From: Amycolatopsis echigonensis
GTDB lineage: Bacteria; Actinomycetota; Actinomycetes; Mycobacteriales; Pseudonocardiaceae
DNA length: 64,000 nt
NCBI RefSeq assembly: GCF_014174495.1
Contig: NZ_JACJHR010000025.1
Coordinates: forward strand, 47,104 to 111,103
Direction: 5' to 3'
In this document: piece by piece, positions 44,012 through 52,279 of the stretch
How positions within the stretch are numbered: position 1 is the first letter of the stretch
Layout: each line of letters begins with the position of its first letter
Position numbers and translations under genes: made by a program
The notes under the pieces: model-generated
Databases searched by the model: none
The model's input: only the letters and a program-made list of their open reading frames with translations
What the model was told of the DNA's origin: nothing

Positions 44012-45283
44012 ATGTTGATTACCGCATTGCTGGTCCTCTCGACAGCGGTCCTGCTGCGCGCGCTCGCGGCCAAACAACTCGACCGGTGGAACATCGCCGC
44101 GCCCGTGCTGATGGTGCTGTGCGGAGTCGCGACCGCGTTGTTCGCGAATCCGGAGAAACTGCTCGAGCTCTTCGACACCGAAGTCGCGCAGCACGTCGCC
44201 GAAGTCATTCTCGCGATGCTGCTTTTCGTCGACGCCACCGAGGTCCGCGGCGGACGGCTGTGGGGACACGCGCCCAGCCTCGTCGCGCGGGTGCTGTTCC
44301 TCGCGCTGCCGCTGAGCCTCGGGCTGGCCATGCTGGCCGGCTGGGCGTTCTTCCCGGATCTGCCGTGGCCGTTGCTGTTGATCGTCGCGTGCATCGTCAT
44401 CCCGAGCGATTTCGCCGCCGCTGAACGTGTCGTGCGGGACAAAACCCTGACGCCGCAGGTGCGCAGCGTGCTGAATGTCGAAAGCGGCTACAACGACGGA
44501 TTGGTCTCGCCGCTGTTCCTGTTCGCGCTCATTCTCGCACGCAGCGACAATACCGCGAACACCGCCGGAAAAGCTCTCGCGACCGCTTTGCCGTTCGCGC
44601 TCAAGGCCATTGTCGCCGGAGCCGTCGTCGGCACGGCGATCGGTTTCCTGCTGTTCCTCGCCGTCCGCTCCGGCTGGACTTCCGGACAGGGGCGGCGCAT
44701 CGCCCTCCTCACGACTCCGCTGCTGACTTACGCGGCGACAGTCGCCATCGACGGCAACGGATTCGTCGCCTGTTTCGTCTCCGGGATCGCCTTCCGCTAC
44801 GTCTACCGAGCCTTCGCCGCGCGGCACCTCCGCACCTCGGACAGCCCCGCGCGAGAACACTTCGCTCGGCCGTCGGAGGACCTGCAGCTGCTCGAAGAGG
44901 TCACCGGAATCCTGACGATGGCGATGTGGTTCGTCGTCGGCGCGGCCGCGGTGGTCGTGGCGTCCTTCGGCATGGAGTGGCAGCCGATCGTGTTCTGCCT
45001 CCTCGCGCTGACCGTCCTGCGGATCGTCCCCGTGCTGGTGTCGCTCACGCGGACCCGGATGCCGCTGCGGGACCGGTTCCTCGTCGGCGCGCTGGGCCCG
45101 CGCGGCACGACGTCGATCGTCTTCGGGCTGCTCGCGATCAACGGCCTGAGCGGCGGGGAGAGCGACCTCGTGCTGACGCTGACCGTGGTCTGCGTCCTCG
45201 GCAGCGTGGCACTGCACGGGCTCGGATCGACGCCCCTCATCACCCGGTTGATGACTCCGCGGGCGCACCGTCAGTCCCGGTAA
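44012..45283 (+). CDS. CPA1-family cation/proton antiporter
   Basis: The product is 423 residues with about 12 hydrophobic helices and the Nha/CPA1 core: an ILAMLLFVDATEV helix 4 region, VIPSDFAAAERVV, and LNVESGYNDGLVSPLFLFAL, which carries the ion-binding Asp in an ESGYND motif. It should exchange Na+ or K+ for protons and help pH and salt balance. There is no C-terminal regulatory domain. ATG 44012 was chosen from the hydrophobic start; the frame extends upstream to 43952 without signal. Confidence 0.87.
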   Translation: MLITALLVLSTAVLLRALAAKQLDRWNIAAPVLMVLCGVATALFANPEKLLELFDTEVAQHVAEVILAMLLFVDATEVRGGRLWGHAPSLVARVLFLALPLSLGLAMLAGWAFFPDLPWPLLLIVACIVIPSDFAAAERVVRDKTLTPQVRSVLNVESGYNDGLVSPLFLFALILARSDNTANTAGKALATALPFALKAIVAGAVVGTAIGFLLFLAVRSGWTSGQGRRIALLTTPLLTYAATVAIDGNGFVACFVSGIAFRYVYRAFAARHLRTSDSPAREHFARPSEDLQLLEEVTGILTMAMWFVVGAAAVVVASFGMEWQPIVFCLLALTVLRIVPVLVSLTRTRMPLRDRFLVGALGPRGTTSIVFGLLAINGLSGGESDLVLTLTVVCVLGSVALHGLGSTPLITRLMTPRAHRQSR

Positions 45284-45464
45284 TATCTACTTACAGTAGG
45301 TGTCGGCCGAGGGCGAATTCCCAGCTGGCCCACAGGTTCGCGAGCAAATCTCCCCCTTAAGGGTGACGCCTGGAAAATTCGCGTAACGTTCCGTGACCAC
45401 GAACAGAGTAAGGGTTCAAGCGCGACGCACCACGTCGCCGTTCCGCGCAGAGGATCCCCCGCTC

Positions 45465-46562
45465 ATGTCCGCACCCACGCTCGCCGAACCGCGAACCGGA
45501 CGGCACTGTTCCGGCAGCGTGCGTGTCGTCGCCGTCATCCCGGCGCACGACGAAGAAGCGCAGATCGCGCACACCGTGGCCGCGCTGCGCCGACAGGACC
45601 GGAGCGTCGACGAGGTCTTCGTCGTCACGGACAACTGCACCGACGACACCGCCGGCGTGGCTTCGGCCGCCGGAGCCCGGGTCCGGCCGTCCAAAGACAA
45701 CGCGCACAAGAAAGCCGGCGCACTGAACCAGCTGCTCGCGTGGCTGCTGCCCAGGCTCGACGAGGACGACGTGATCCTCGTGCAGGACGCGGACTCCACT
45801 TTGGACCCGCAGTTCGTCAGCACCGCACTGCACCACCTCGACCGCGGATACGGCGGCGTCGGCGGTGTCTTCCGGGGCGGCCCGGGCGGCGGTTTCGTCG
45901 GGCATTTGCAGCGCAACGAATACGCCCGCTATGCCCGCGACGTGCACCGGTTGCGCGGGAAATGCCTGGTGCTGACCGGAACCGCGGCGATGTTCCGGGT
46001 CCGTACCCTCCGCGAAGTCTCCACCGCCCGGCTCGTCGGACAGCTGCCGGCAGGCGACGGCAACGGCGGGATCTACGACACCACTGTCCTCACCGAGGAC
46101 AACGAGCTCACTTTCGCCCTGCTGCACCTCGGACACCGGGTGATCTCGCCCAGCGCGTGCACGCTGGAAACCGAGGTCATGACCAGCTGGAGTGCACTGT
46201 GGACACAACGGCTGCGATGGAAGCGGGGCGCGGTGGAGAACTGTGTCCAATACGGACTGACCCGCGTCACGTGGCGGTACTGGGGCAGGCAGCTGCTGAC
46301 CATGGCCGGCGTCCTGGTGAGCGGAATCTACCTGACCACCCTCGCGATAGCCCTGTACCGCGGCGGCCTGCACCTCAACCCGTGGTGGCTCGGCCTCTCG
46401 GCGATCTTCGTGGTGGAGCGAGCGGTGACCGTGCGCTACCGCGGCTGGCGCCGGATGCTGCTCGCCGCGTCGATGTACGAGCTGGTGCTCGACTATTTCC
46501 TGCAGGCCTGCCACCTGAAGGCGTACGCGGACGCGCTCCTGCGCACCCGCAAGAACTGGTGA
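45465..46562 (+). CDS. Processive glycosyltransferase family 2
   Basis: The product is 365 residues. The GT-A fold is visible as VVAVIPAHDEEAQIAHTVAA, the metal motif QDADS, a TEDNELT block and a QRLRWKRG (QXXRW) motif that marks processive or cellulose/chitin-synthase-type members. Three hydrophobic helices follow. It makes or extends an extracellular polysaccharide; the sugar is unknown. ATG 45465 gives a typical start. The next gene, a tiny LAFTG protein, follows after 25 bp. Confidence 0.85.
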   Translation: MSAPTLAEPRTGRHCSGSVRVVAVIPAHDEEAQIAHTVAALRRQDRSVDEVFVVTDNCTDDTAGVASAAGARVRPSKDNAHKKAGALNQLLAWLLPRLDEDDVILVQDADSTLDPQFVSTALHHLDRGYGGVGGVFRGGPGGGFVGHLQRNEYARYARDVHRLRGKCLVLTGTAAMFRVRTLREVSTARLVGQLPAGDGNGGIYDTTVLTEDNELTFALLHLGHRVISPSACTLETEVMTSWSALWTQRLRWKRGAVENCVQYGLTRVTWRYWGRQLLTMAGVLVSGIYLTTLAIALYRGGLHLNPWWLGLSAIFVVERAVTVRYRGWRRMLLAASMYELVLDYFLQACHLKAYADALLRTRKNW

Positions 46563-46587
46563 ATCCCCGACGGAAGAGAGAATCCCC

Positions 46588-46749
46588 ATGTACCAGAAAA
46601 TCGGCGCGGCCTCGGCTGCCGGAGTGACCGGCGGACTCGCGTTCACCGGAGTGAACGTGCTGTGGCTGCTGCTGGCCGGATTCGCTTTGCTGGCAGCGGG
46701 AACCGCGATGGTGCGGATCCTTCCGAAGGTGCGGAAAAACGACGGGTGA
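46588..46749 (+). CDS. 53-residue LAFTG transmembrane micro-protein
   Basis: The product is 53 residues, short and easily missed. A 16-residue N-terminus is followed by LAFTG, then one hydrophobic helix (VLWLLLAGFALLAAG) and a basic tail (KVRKND). This is the layout of a sortase sorting signal (LPXTG/LAXTG plus helix plus positive tail), but with almost no exported domain in front of it. GGAAGAGAG precedes ATG 46588. It is 25 bp after the glycosyltransferase gene, so they are probably co-expressed. It could anchor, guide or tag that enzyme or its product. Confidence 0.6.
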   Translation: MYQKIGAASAAGVTGGLAFTGVNVLWLLLAGFALLAAGTAMVRILPKVRKNDG

Positions 46750-46788
46750 CCGCGCTCCCCTGAGCGCTCCCGAGCACCGGAGGCGCGC

Positions 46789-47244
46789 ATGCCGGACGAG
46801 GTCGGCCTTCGCCCGACGACCCCCGCGGACAGCGACTTCTGTTTCCAGGTGCACCGGGCCGCTCTTGGCGAGTATGTCGCCGCGATCTGGGGCTGGAACG
46901 ACAAAATCCAACGCGGCTACCACGACCGCGCCTTCACACCCGGCAGGTGGCAGGTGATCACGGTCGACGGAGCCGACGCGGGCCTGCTCGTGGTCGAACA
47001 CCGGCCGGCCGAGGTCTTCCTCGGCCGGATCGAACTCGACCCGCGCTACCAAGGCCGAGGAATCGGCGGACGGCTGCTCCGGCGGCTGATCAGGGTCGCG
47101 GCGGAGCGAGAACAGCCGCTGGTACTCGAGGTTCTCGCGGTCAACACTCGCGCGCACGCGTTCTATCTGCGGCACGGTTTCCGCGAAACCGGCCGAACCG
47201 AACGGAAAATCCTCCTGGCCCGAAGCCCGGGCCAGGAGGATTGA
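46789..47244 (+). CDS. GNAT acetyltransferase
   Basis: The product is 151 residues with the GNAT acetyl-CoA motif RYQGRGIGGRLLRRLIR and the closing NTRAHAFYLRHGFRETGR. The substrate (small molecule or protein N-terminus) is unknown. GGAGGCGCGC lies before ATG 46789. Its last 12 codons coincide with a perfect 15-bp stem-loop. It is convergent with the following substrate-binding protein gene. Confidence 0.85.
   Translation: MPDEVGLRPTTPADSDFCFQVHRAALGEYVAAIWGWNDKIQRGYHDRAFTPGRWQVITVDGADAGLLVVEHRPAEVFLGRIELDPRYQGRGIGGRLLRRLIRVAAEREQPLVLEVLAVNTRAHAFYLRHGFRETGRTERKILLARSPGQED
47208..47242. terminator. Stem-loop terminator overlapping the GNAT 3' end
   Basis: AATCCTCCTGGCCCG (47208-47222) and CGGGCCAGGAGGATT (47228-47242) form a perfect 15-bp stem with a 5-nt loop. 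It covers the last GNAT codons and up to the base before the end of the stop codon. It faces the convergent gene ending at 47279 and can terminate both. Confidence 0.65.
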
Positions 47245-47278
47245 CCAGACCGCCGGCCGCGGTGCATTGCTGGAACGG

Positions 47279-48286
47279 CTAAGTCCCCAGCAATTCCGGC
47301 ACAAAAACCTCCTCCACCGTCATCAACCGCCGAGACAGCCCCTGTTCGAAGTGCCACCGCAAGAATGCCTCCACCGACCGCCGGTTCTTTTCGATCCCAT
47401 ACGGCCACCAATCCTCGCCGAACAGCCGCCGGTTCTCGTCATACAGCGCGCTGAACCACGGCACCATCCCGGCCTCGCCCATGTGATTGAAGACGCGACC
47501 ACGCCGGTAATCCGCCATCGCGACCTCTTTCGCCTCCACGAATCCCCGATACAGTCGCTCCGCCAACCCCGGGTGCTCCGCCAGCAAATCCCGCCGGACC
47601 ACCACTGTGTGCATGATCGGCCGAATTCCGGTCCTCCGGTAATACTCGCGCTCCACACTCACGTAATCCGGGAACAGCTGCGCCACCTCCGGCGAATCCT
47701 CCCGGATCCCGCGCGGCGGATCCGCGGAAACAAACGCGTCGATCTCCCCGGCCTCCAGCATCTGCCCGAGCGCTTTCCCCGCCGGAGCCTGTCGCACGTC
47801 GACTTCCGCGGGATGCAGTCGCGGGACGAAATCGAACCACTCCATCGGCCAGTCGAATCCGCCGATCACCCACCGGCTTTGTTCCGGCCGCACGCCGTAT
47901 TCATCGGACAGGATGCCTTTCGCCACCACGCCCGCGTCGTGCCCGTAGGTCGCGAACTCGCCGATCGTCTTGCCGATCAAATCCCGCGGCGACCGGATGC
48001 CGCTGCGGCGGTTGACGTAGATCGCCGAATGCCGGAACTGCCGGTTCGGGAACACCGGCAGCGCCACGAACGGCGGATCCGGCAGGTCCAGGGTGCGCAG
48101 GTAGAACGTGAGCCCGAGCTCGGCGACCGCGAACTCCCTGCCCCGCACCATGCGCTCGAACAAGTCCGAGACGATGTCGGCGGTATGCAGGGTCGCGTCG
48201 ACGCCGTCGAAGCGGACCCGGCCGTCGAAGAGCGCGCGGGTGTTGTCGTAGCGGTACAGGCCGAAGTCCAGCCGCAGGTCAGCCAT
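47279..48286 (-). CDS. Substrate-binding/4,5-dihydroxyphthalate-decarboxylase-like protein
   Basis: The product is 335 residues. The sequence fits the family annotated as 4,5-dihydroxyphthalate decarboxylase or NMT1/THI5-like ABC substrate-binding protein: LRLDFGLYRYDNTRALFDGR, DPPFVALPVFPNRQFRHSAI, and GKTIGEFATYGHDAGV. No signal peptide is present, so a cytoplasmic enzyme is more likely than a transport binder. ATG 48286 trims a 50-residue extension. It is divergent from a MarR gene with a palindrome between, which points to induction by an aromatic acid or similar ligand. Confidence 0.75.
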   Translation of the reverse strand: MADLRLDFGLYRYDNTRALFDGRVRFDGVDATLHTADIVSDLFERMVRGREFAVAELGLTFYLRTLDLPDPPFVALPVFPNRQFRHSAIYVNRRSGIRSPRDLIGKTIGEFATYGHDAGVVAKGILSDEYGVRPEQSRWVIGGFDWPMEWFDFVPRLHPAEVDVRQAPAGKALGQMLEAGEIDAFVSADPPRGIREDSPEVAQLFPDYVSVEREYYRRTGIRPIMHTVVVRRDLLAEHPGLAERLYRGFVEAKEVAMADYRRGRVFNHMGEAGMVPWFSALYDENRRLFGEDWWPYGIEKNRRSVEAFLRWHFEQGLSRRLMTVEEVFVPELLGT

Positions 48287-48315
48287 CAGGTGCCCCTTTC
48301 CGTCCCGTCCGATAC

Positions 48316-48327
48316 TAAACGCGTTTA
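48316..48327. promoter_or_regulatory. Palindromic operator between decarboxylase-like and MarR genes
   Basis: TAAACGCGTTTA is a perfect 12-bp palindrome in AT-rich DNA, within TACTAAACGCGTTTACTA. It is 30 bp from the decarboxylase-like start and 33 bp from the MarR start, so one site can serve both divergent promoters. Binding by the MarR protein is inferred. Confidence 0.6.
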
Positions 48328-48359
48328 CTATCTGCGGGCAACCGCTACGATGCCTTCCG

Positions 48360-48827
48360 ATGGACAAGGACGCGCTCGCCGAGCTCTTCGCCACCGCCTC
48401 GCTCGGCGCCCCCGAGAACGCGGTGGGGTTCGTCATGTGGCGGGTCGTGCACCGCTACGTCCGCGAGGTCGACCAGGCTCTCGCCCCGCTCGACCTGACG
48501 CACCTGCAGTTCCAGACGCTCGCCCTCGCCGCGTGGCTGAACCGCGGCGGCGGCCCGGTCACCCAATCCGGCCTGGCGACCTCCGGCGACATCCACCCGA
48601 TGCAGGTGTCGCAGATCCTCAAAACGCTGGAACGCAAGGGATTCGTCGCCCGCGCGCGCAGTGCCGAGGACGTCCGGGCCAAACGCGTCGAGGTCACCGA
48701 CTCCGGCGGAGACGTCCTGCGCGCCGCGCTGCCGCTCGTGATCGAGGTGCAGCACCGCATTTTCGGCGACGAGGGACTGCCGGGCGGAAATCTGCTGAAC
48801 ACCTTGCTACGCCTGGACAATGCCTGA
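48360..48827 (+). CDS. MarR-family transcriptional regulator
   Basis: The product is 155 residues with the winged helix at about residues 30-125: LTHLQFQTLALAAWL, then PMQVSQILKTLERKGFVARA and a wing DVRAKRVEVTDSGG. Ligands of MarR proteins are often aromatic acids. It is divergent from the decarboxylase-like gene with a perfect palindrome between them. From 48828 to 49044 I see no gene. Confidence 0.87.
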   Translation: MDKDALAELFATASLGAPENAVGFVMWRVVHRYVREVDQALAPLDLTHLQFQTLALAAWLNRGGGPVTQSGLATSGDIHPMQVSQILKTLERKGFVARARSAEDVRAKRVEVTDSGGDVLRAALPLVIEVQHRIFGDEGLPGGNLLNTLLRLDNA

Positions 48828-49044
48828 CTACCCGCCGAAGCAACGAAATTCAGCCCCACGCGCGTCCGGCGCAACAGCCCCCCAACGCGGCGAGCACCGA
48901 CGACGAGCTCCGCGCGATCGAAGTCGCCGCACGCGTCACCGCACCGAATCCCCGTATCAGTACGGAAATCGTGCCGAGAACCAGCAGCCCGACCTCGTCA
49001 CCGCACGCGTTCTCGACTTCGTCGAAGCGAAACCCGGCCTGACG

Positions 49045-49485
49045 TCAGACCTGCCGCGCAGTCGCCATCGCCCGCTCCGTCTCCCAGAACGCGCGCATCG
49101 AAACGACCAGCCCGTCCTCGTTGACCCGGTACACGAACACCCCGTCGGTGTCGACGCGGTAGCCACCGGGCAGATACGTCGTGATGGTCCCGACGTTCGC
49201 GACCTCCGAGCCCGCCGCGTGCGAATCGCGGATCACGAACTCGAACTTCTCGACGTTCCCGATCGTCTTGTCCCAGAAGGCGGACAGGCCGTCGGGCCCG
49301 TGGTGGCCCTTGCCCTCCTCGTCGAACATCGACGGGCCGACCGGGTCCTCGACGACCGCGTCCGGGGCGAACAGCGCAAGCCAGGCGTCCTTGTCCCCCG
49401 CGGTCGCCGCCGTCATCGACTTGAACGCCGCTTCCCGCGCGGGCGGCTGCTTCGCCGCGGGGTCCCAGCAGACCTCGACTCCCAT
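49045..49485 (-). CDS. SnoaL/limonene-epoxide-hydrolase-fold protein
   Basis: The product is 146 residues in the SnoaL/NTF2 fold: AAFKSMTAATAGDKDAWLAL, then FAPDAVVEDPVG and FVIRDSHAAGSEVANVGTI. Members hydrolyse epoxides or isomerise small rings, or bind ligands. ATG 49485 has GAGGAG just upstream, formed by the end of the LLM gene (its stop codon at 49487). The two form an operon behind a KstR-type site, which suggests a sterol/steroid or lipid context. Substrate unknown. Confidence 0.8.
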   Translation of the reverse strand: MGVEVCWDPAAKQPPAREAAFKSMTAATAGDKDAWLALFAPDAVVEDPVGPSMFDEEGKGHHGPDGLSAFWDKTIGNVEKFEFVIRDSHAAGSEVANVGTITTYLPGGYRVDTDGVFVYRVNEDGLVVSMRAFWETERAMATARQV

Positions 49486-49486
49486 G

Positions 49487-50362
49487 TCACTCCTCGATTT
49501 TCGCGATGATCTCGTCGCCGAACTTGCGGATCGCGTCGACCTTGAGGCCCAGCTCCGCGTCGAATCCGTGTCCCTCGAACACCCACGGCATGGTGATCGC
49601 GTCGGTGACGCCCGCCTCGGCCTGTTCGCGGAACCCGTCGAGCCCGAACCGGTCGACGCATACCGCCTGGAATTCGAACGGATCGTCGGCGCGCCCGCGC
49701 TCGGCAAGCAGGCCTTTGAGCTTGCCGATGGTCTCGCGCAGCTGCTCGAGCGTCATCATCGCGGACGACCAGCCGTCCGCGACGCGCGCGGCCCGGCGCA
49801 GCGCGACGTCGGTGTGCCCGCCGATGTAGAACGGCACGCGCGACGGGGGCGTCGGGCTCATCCGGAGCTTGTCGAAGTCGAAGAACTCGCCGTGGAACTC
49901 GACCATGCCGCCGTCGAGGATCAGCCGCAGCACCTCGATCGCCTCGTCGAACCGCTTGCCGCGGCGCGCGTACGGCGCGCCGCACCATTCGAATTCCTCG
50001 GGCGACCAGCCGATCCCCAGCCCGAGACCGAACCGCCCGCCGGTCAGCGCGGCGACCGAGTTGACCTGGCGGGCCAGCAGCACCGGATTGCGCGAACCGA
50101 GTTTCAGCACGGACGTGTAGAACCGGATCCGCTCGGTCACCGCGCCCATCGAGGCGGTCGCGACCAGCGGATCCGCCCACGGCGTCTCCTCGTCCCAGAA
50201 CCGGCTGCCGTCCGGCGTGTAGGGATAGTCGGCGGACACTTTCTCGGAGTAGAAGAGCGAATCGGGCAGCACGACGGAGGAGAACCCGGCCTCCTCGGCG
50301 GCGCGGGCCAGCCCGTTCAGCTGGTCGAGCGGGCTCATCGCGATCGACAGGGAGAACCTCAT
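49487..50362 (-). CDS. LLM-class (F420/flavin) oxidoreductase
   Basis: The product is 291 residues with the luciferase-like TIM barrel: MRFSLSIAMSPLDQLNGLAR, FYTSVLKLGSRNPVLLARQV and FGLGLGIGWSPEEFEWCGAP. Actinobacterial members commonly use coenzyme F420. ATG 50362 was chosen from the conserved start; longer frames have no homology. It is co-transcribed with the SnoaL gene and starts 10 bp downstream of a perfect KstR-type palindrome. In mycobacteria, LLM and SnoaL-type genes occur in the cholesterol regulon. Confidence 0.88.
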   Translation of the reverse strand: MRFSLSIAMSPLDQLNGLARAAEEAGFSSVVLPDSLFYSEKVSADYPYTPDGSRFWDEETPWADPLVATASMGAVTERIRFYTSVLKLGSRNPVLLARQVNSVAALTGGRFGLGLGIGWSPEEFEWCGAPYARRGKRFDEAIEVLRLILDGGMVEFHGEFFDFDKLRMSPTPPSRVPFYIGGHTDVALRRAARVADGWSSAMMTLEQLRETIGKLKGLLAERGRADDPFEFQAVCVDRFGLDGFREQAEAGVTDAITMPWVFEGHGFDAELGLKVDAIRKFGDEIIAKIEE

Positions 50363-50371
50363 GCCGCGGAC

Positions 50372-50385
50372 TATAACGTGTTCTA
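50372..50385. promoter_or_regulatory. KstR-type operator
   Basis: TATAACGTGTTCTA matches the KstR consensus TNNAACNNGTTNNA at every fixed position (T, AAC, GTT, A). It lies 10 bp upstream of the LLM gene, a normal repressor position. KstR controls steroid catabolism in mycobacteria and relatives. No kstR gene is in the window. Confidence 0.65.
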
Positions 50386-50504
50386 GTTTTGCCTGCCACC
50401 GCCCGAACGGAGGCACCGCCGGGAACTCTCCGCGCACGGTCCGCGTTGTCCGGTTTAGGGACGGCTGCCCGGCCGTCGCGTCAGATCGAGACACGGAGTG
50501 ACCC

Positions 50505-51308
50505 ATGGGCACCGCGATCCTCCTGATCGTGCTGGTCGTCGTCATCGTCGGAGGCGGGCTGTACCTGGCCAGGAAGCAGGCCGCGACCAGGCAGAGCCAG
50601 CTCGACGACGCGAAAGCCGACGCGCGCCGCCTCGTCGAGCGCCTCGGCGGCCAGGTCCTCAACATCACCGGCACGGACACCGCCTCCCAGCAGGCGATGG
50701 CCGACGCGAGCGAGCGCTACAACGCCGCCGGTTCCCAGCTGGAGCAGGCCAAGACCGTCGAGCAGGCCCGGCTGGTGAAGGAAACCGCCGTCGAGGGCCT
50801 GTACTACGTGCGCGCCGCGCGCGTGGCGATGGGCATGGACCCGGGCCCCGCGCTGCCGGACGAGGCCGAACGCGAACGCGCGGGCAAGGTCACCGAACAC
50901 CGCGAGGTGGACGTCGAAGGCCAGCGCTACGCCGCCTCGCCCGACCCCGGCCAGGACACGCCGTACTACTACCCCGGCGGCCGCGTCGCGGGCCGCCCGG
51001 TGCCGCAAGGCTGGTACAGCGAACCGTGGTGGAAGCCCGCGCTCGTGGCCGGCGCGTGGGGCCTCGGCTCGATGTTCCTGTTCAGCGCCATGTTCTCCGG
51101 CATGAGCGGCATCGCCAGCGCATCGGCCTGGGAATCGGGCTACGACGCGGGCCAGGCGGACGCCCTGGACGCCGGCGGCATGGACGGCGGCTTCGACGGA
51201 GCCGGTTTTGACGGCGGCGGGTTCGACGGAAGCCAGGACTTCGGCGGAGGTTTCGACGGAGGCGGCTTCGATGGCGGCGGATTCGACGGCGGAGGCTTCG
51301 ACTTCTGA
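50505..51308 (+). CDS. Membrane protein with GGFDGGGFD repeat tail
   Basis: The product is 267 residues. It starts with one transmembrane helix (ILLIVLVVVIVGGGLYLA), then a coiled-coil-like charged region (residues 25-140), a second hydrophobic segment (GAWGLGSMFLFSAMFSG) and a C-terminal tail of repeated GGFDG/GFDGGGFDG units running to the stop. There is an RPVPQGWYSEPWW linker. The repeat tail probably mediates self-association or binding at the cytoplasmic or outer face. ATG 50505 has GAGTGA upstream only. No family function is known to me. Confidence 0.7.
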   Translation: MGTAILLIVLVVVIVGGGLYLARKQAATRQSQLDDAKADARRLVERLGGQVLNITGTDTASQQAMADASERYNAAGSQLEQAKTVEQARLVKETAVEGLYYVRAARVAMGMDPGPALPDEAERERAGKVTEHREVDVEGQRYAASPDPGQDTPYYYPGGRVAGRPVPQGWYSEPWWKPALVAGAWGLGSMFLFSAMFSGMSGIASASAWESGYDAGQADALDAGGMDGGFDGAGFDGGGFDGSQDFGGGFDGGGFDGGGFDGGGFDF

Positions 51309-51316
51309 CCAGTGAG

Positions 51317-51344
51317 GGCCCCGCGGCAGGCTAGCCGCGGGGCC
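51317..51344 (+). terminator. Terminator after the GGFDG gene
   Basis: GGCCCCGCGGC (51317-51327) and GCCGCGGGGCC (51334-51344) form a perfect 11-bp stem with a 6-nt loop, eight bases after the stop codon and followed by TTC. Confidence 0.7.
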
Positions 51345-51469
51345 TTCACCGTCTCTGCTCGCGGATTCGCTTCGGCTGATGCCGTTGGCGAGTTCAGCTT
51401 GGCCGGATGCGGCGAACTCACCTACGCGAATGCACAACCAGCTCCGAGCACCAGCTCAATCCGCCGTAC

Positions 51470-52279
51470 TCATTCAGGCTGGCAGGCAGGACACCAATAA
51501 AGATTCCGCGCAGCCAATTCCTTGTGCGCCACCGGCGTCCCGCAGATCAGACACGGCATTCCAGCCCGCCGGTACACGTAAACCTCGCCCCCGTGCCGGT
51601 CCTCCCGCGGAGCCCGGCCCATCGCCGCGGGCAGATGCTCCGGCGCGACCGTGTCGATCCGGCCGACCCGGACCCCGGCGCGCATCAGCGTCACCAGGTC
51701 CGCCCACATGGCGTCCCACAGCGCGCGGTCCAGCGACCGCCCGGGGAGCATCGGCGAAACCCCGTGCCGGAACAGCACTTCCGCACGATAAACGTTCCCG
51801 ACCCCGGCCAGCACAGACTGATCCATCAGCAAGGCAGCGATCGTCGTGCGAGACCGCGAAATCCGTTCCCACGCCTGATCCGGTTTCGCGTCGCGGCGCA
51901 GCGGGTCCGGGCCGAGGCGGGCCTTGATCGCGTCGACCTGCGCCGGATCCAGCAGTTCGCACCGCGTCGGGCCGCGCAGGTCGGTCCAGTGGGTGCGGCC
52001 GACCAGCCGCATCCGCACCTGGCCGACCGGCGCGGTCTCGGGCAGCGGCGCTTCGCCGAAGGTGCCGTACAGACCTAAGTGGACATGGACTGTCCCCAAA
52101 GGACCGTAGTGGTGGAACAGGTGTTTCCCATACGCCTCAGCGGAAACGAGCACCTGCCCGTCGAGTTTCTCCGCCTCCGCGGCGAACCGGCCCTGCGGGC
52201 TGCTGAGGCCGACCGGTCCGCCGGCGTACCGGCGTTTGTGGAGACGGGCCAGCCGATGGAGCGTATGCCCCTCGGGCAT
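51470..52279 (-). CDS. Fpg/Nei-family DNA glycosylase/AP lyase
   Basis: The product is 269 residues, a base-excision enzyme for oxidised bases. The catalytic N-terminus is PEGHTLHRLAR (Pro2, Glu3). The H2TH region includes QSVLAGVGNVYRAEVLF, and the C-terminal FPG zinc finger is CLICGTPVAHKELAARN plus CPAC. The NH2-terminal block and length fit the Nei2-type actinobacterial members. ATG 52279 overlaps the rpiB stop by one codon (ATGA), so they are co-transcribed. Confidence 0.92.
   Translation of the reverse strand: MPEGHTLHRLARLHKRRYAGGPVGLSSPQGRFAAEAEKLDGQVLVSAEAYGKHLFHHYGPLGTVHVHLGLYGTFGEAPLPETAPVGQVRMRLVGRTHWTDLRGPTRCELLDPAQVDAIKARLGPDPLRRDAKPDQAWERISRSRTTIAALLMDQSVLAGVGNVYRAEVLFRHGVSPMLPGRSLDRALWDAMWADLVTLMRAGVRVGRIDTVAPEHLPAAMGRAPREDRHGGEVYVYRRAGMPCLICGTPVAHKELAARNLYWCPACQPE

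Noticed and set aside
45287..45299. CTACT-TAC-AGTAG inverted repeat before the glycosyltransferase
   Set aside because: Arms of only five bases 165 bp from the gene are within chance expectation.
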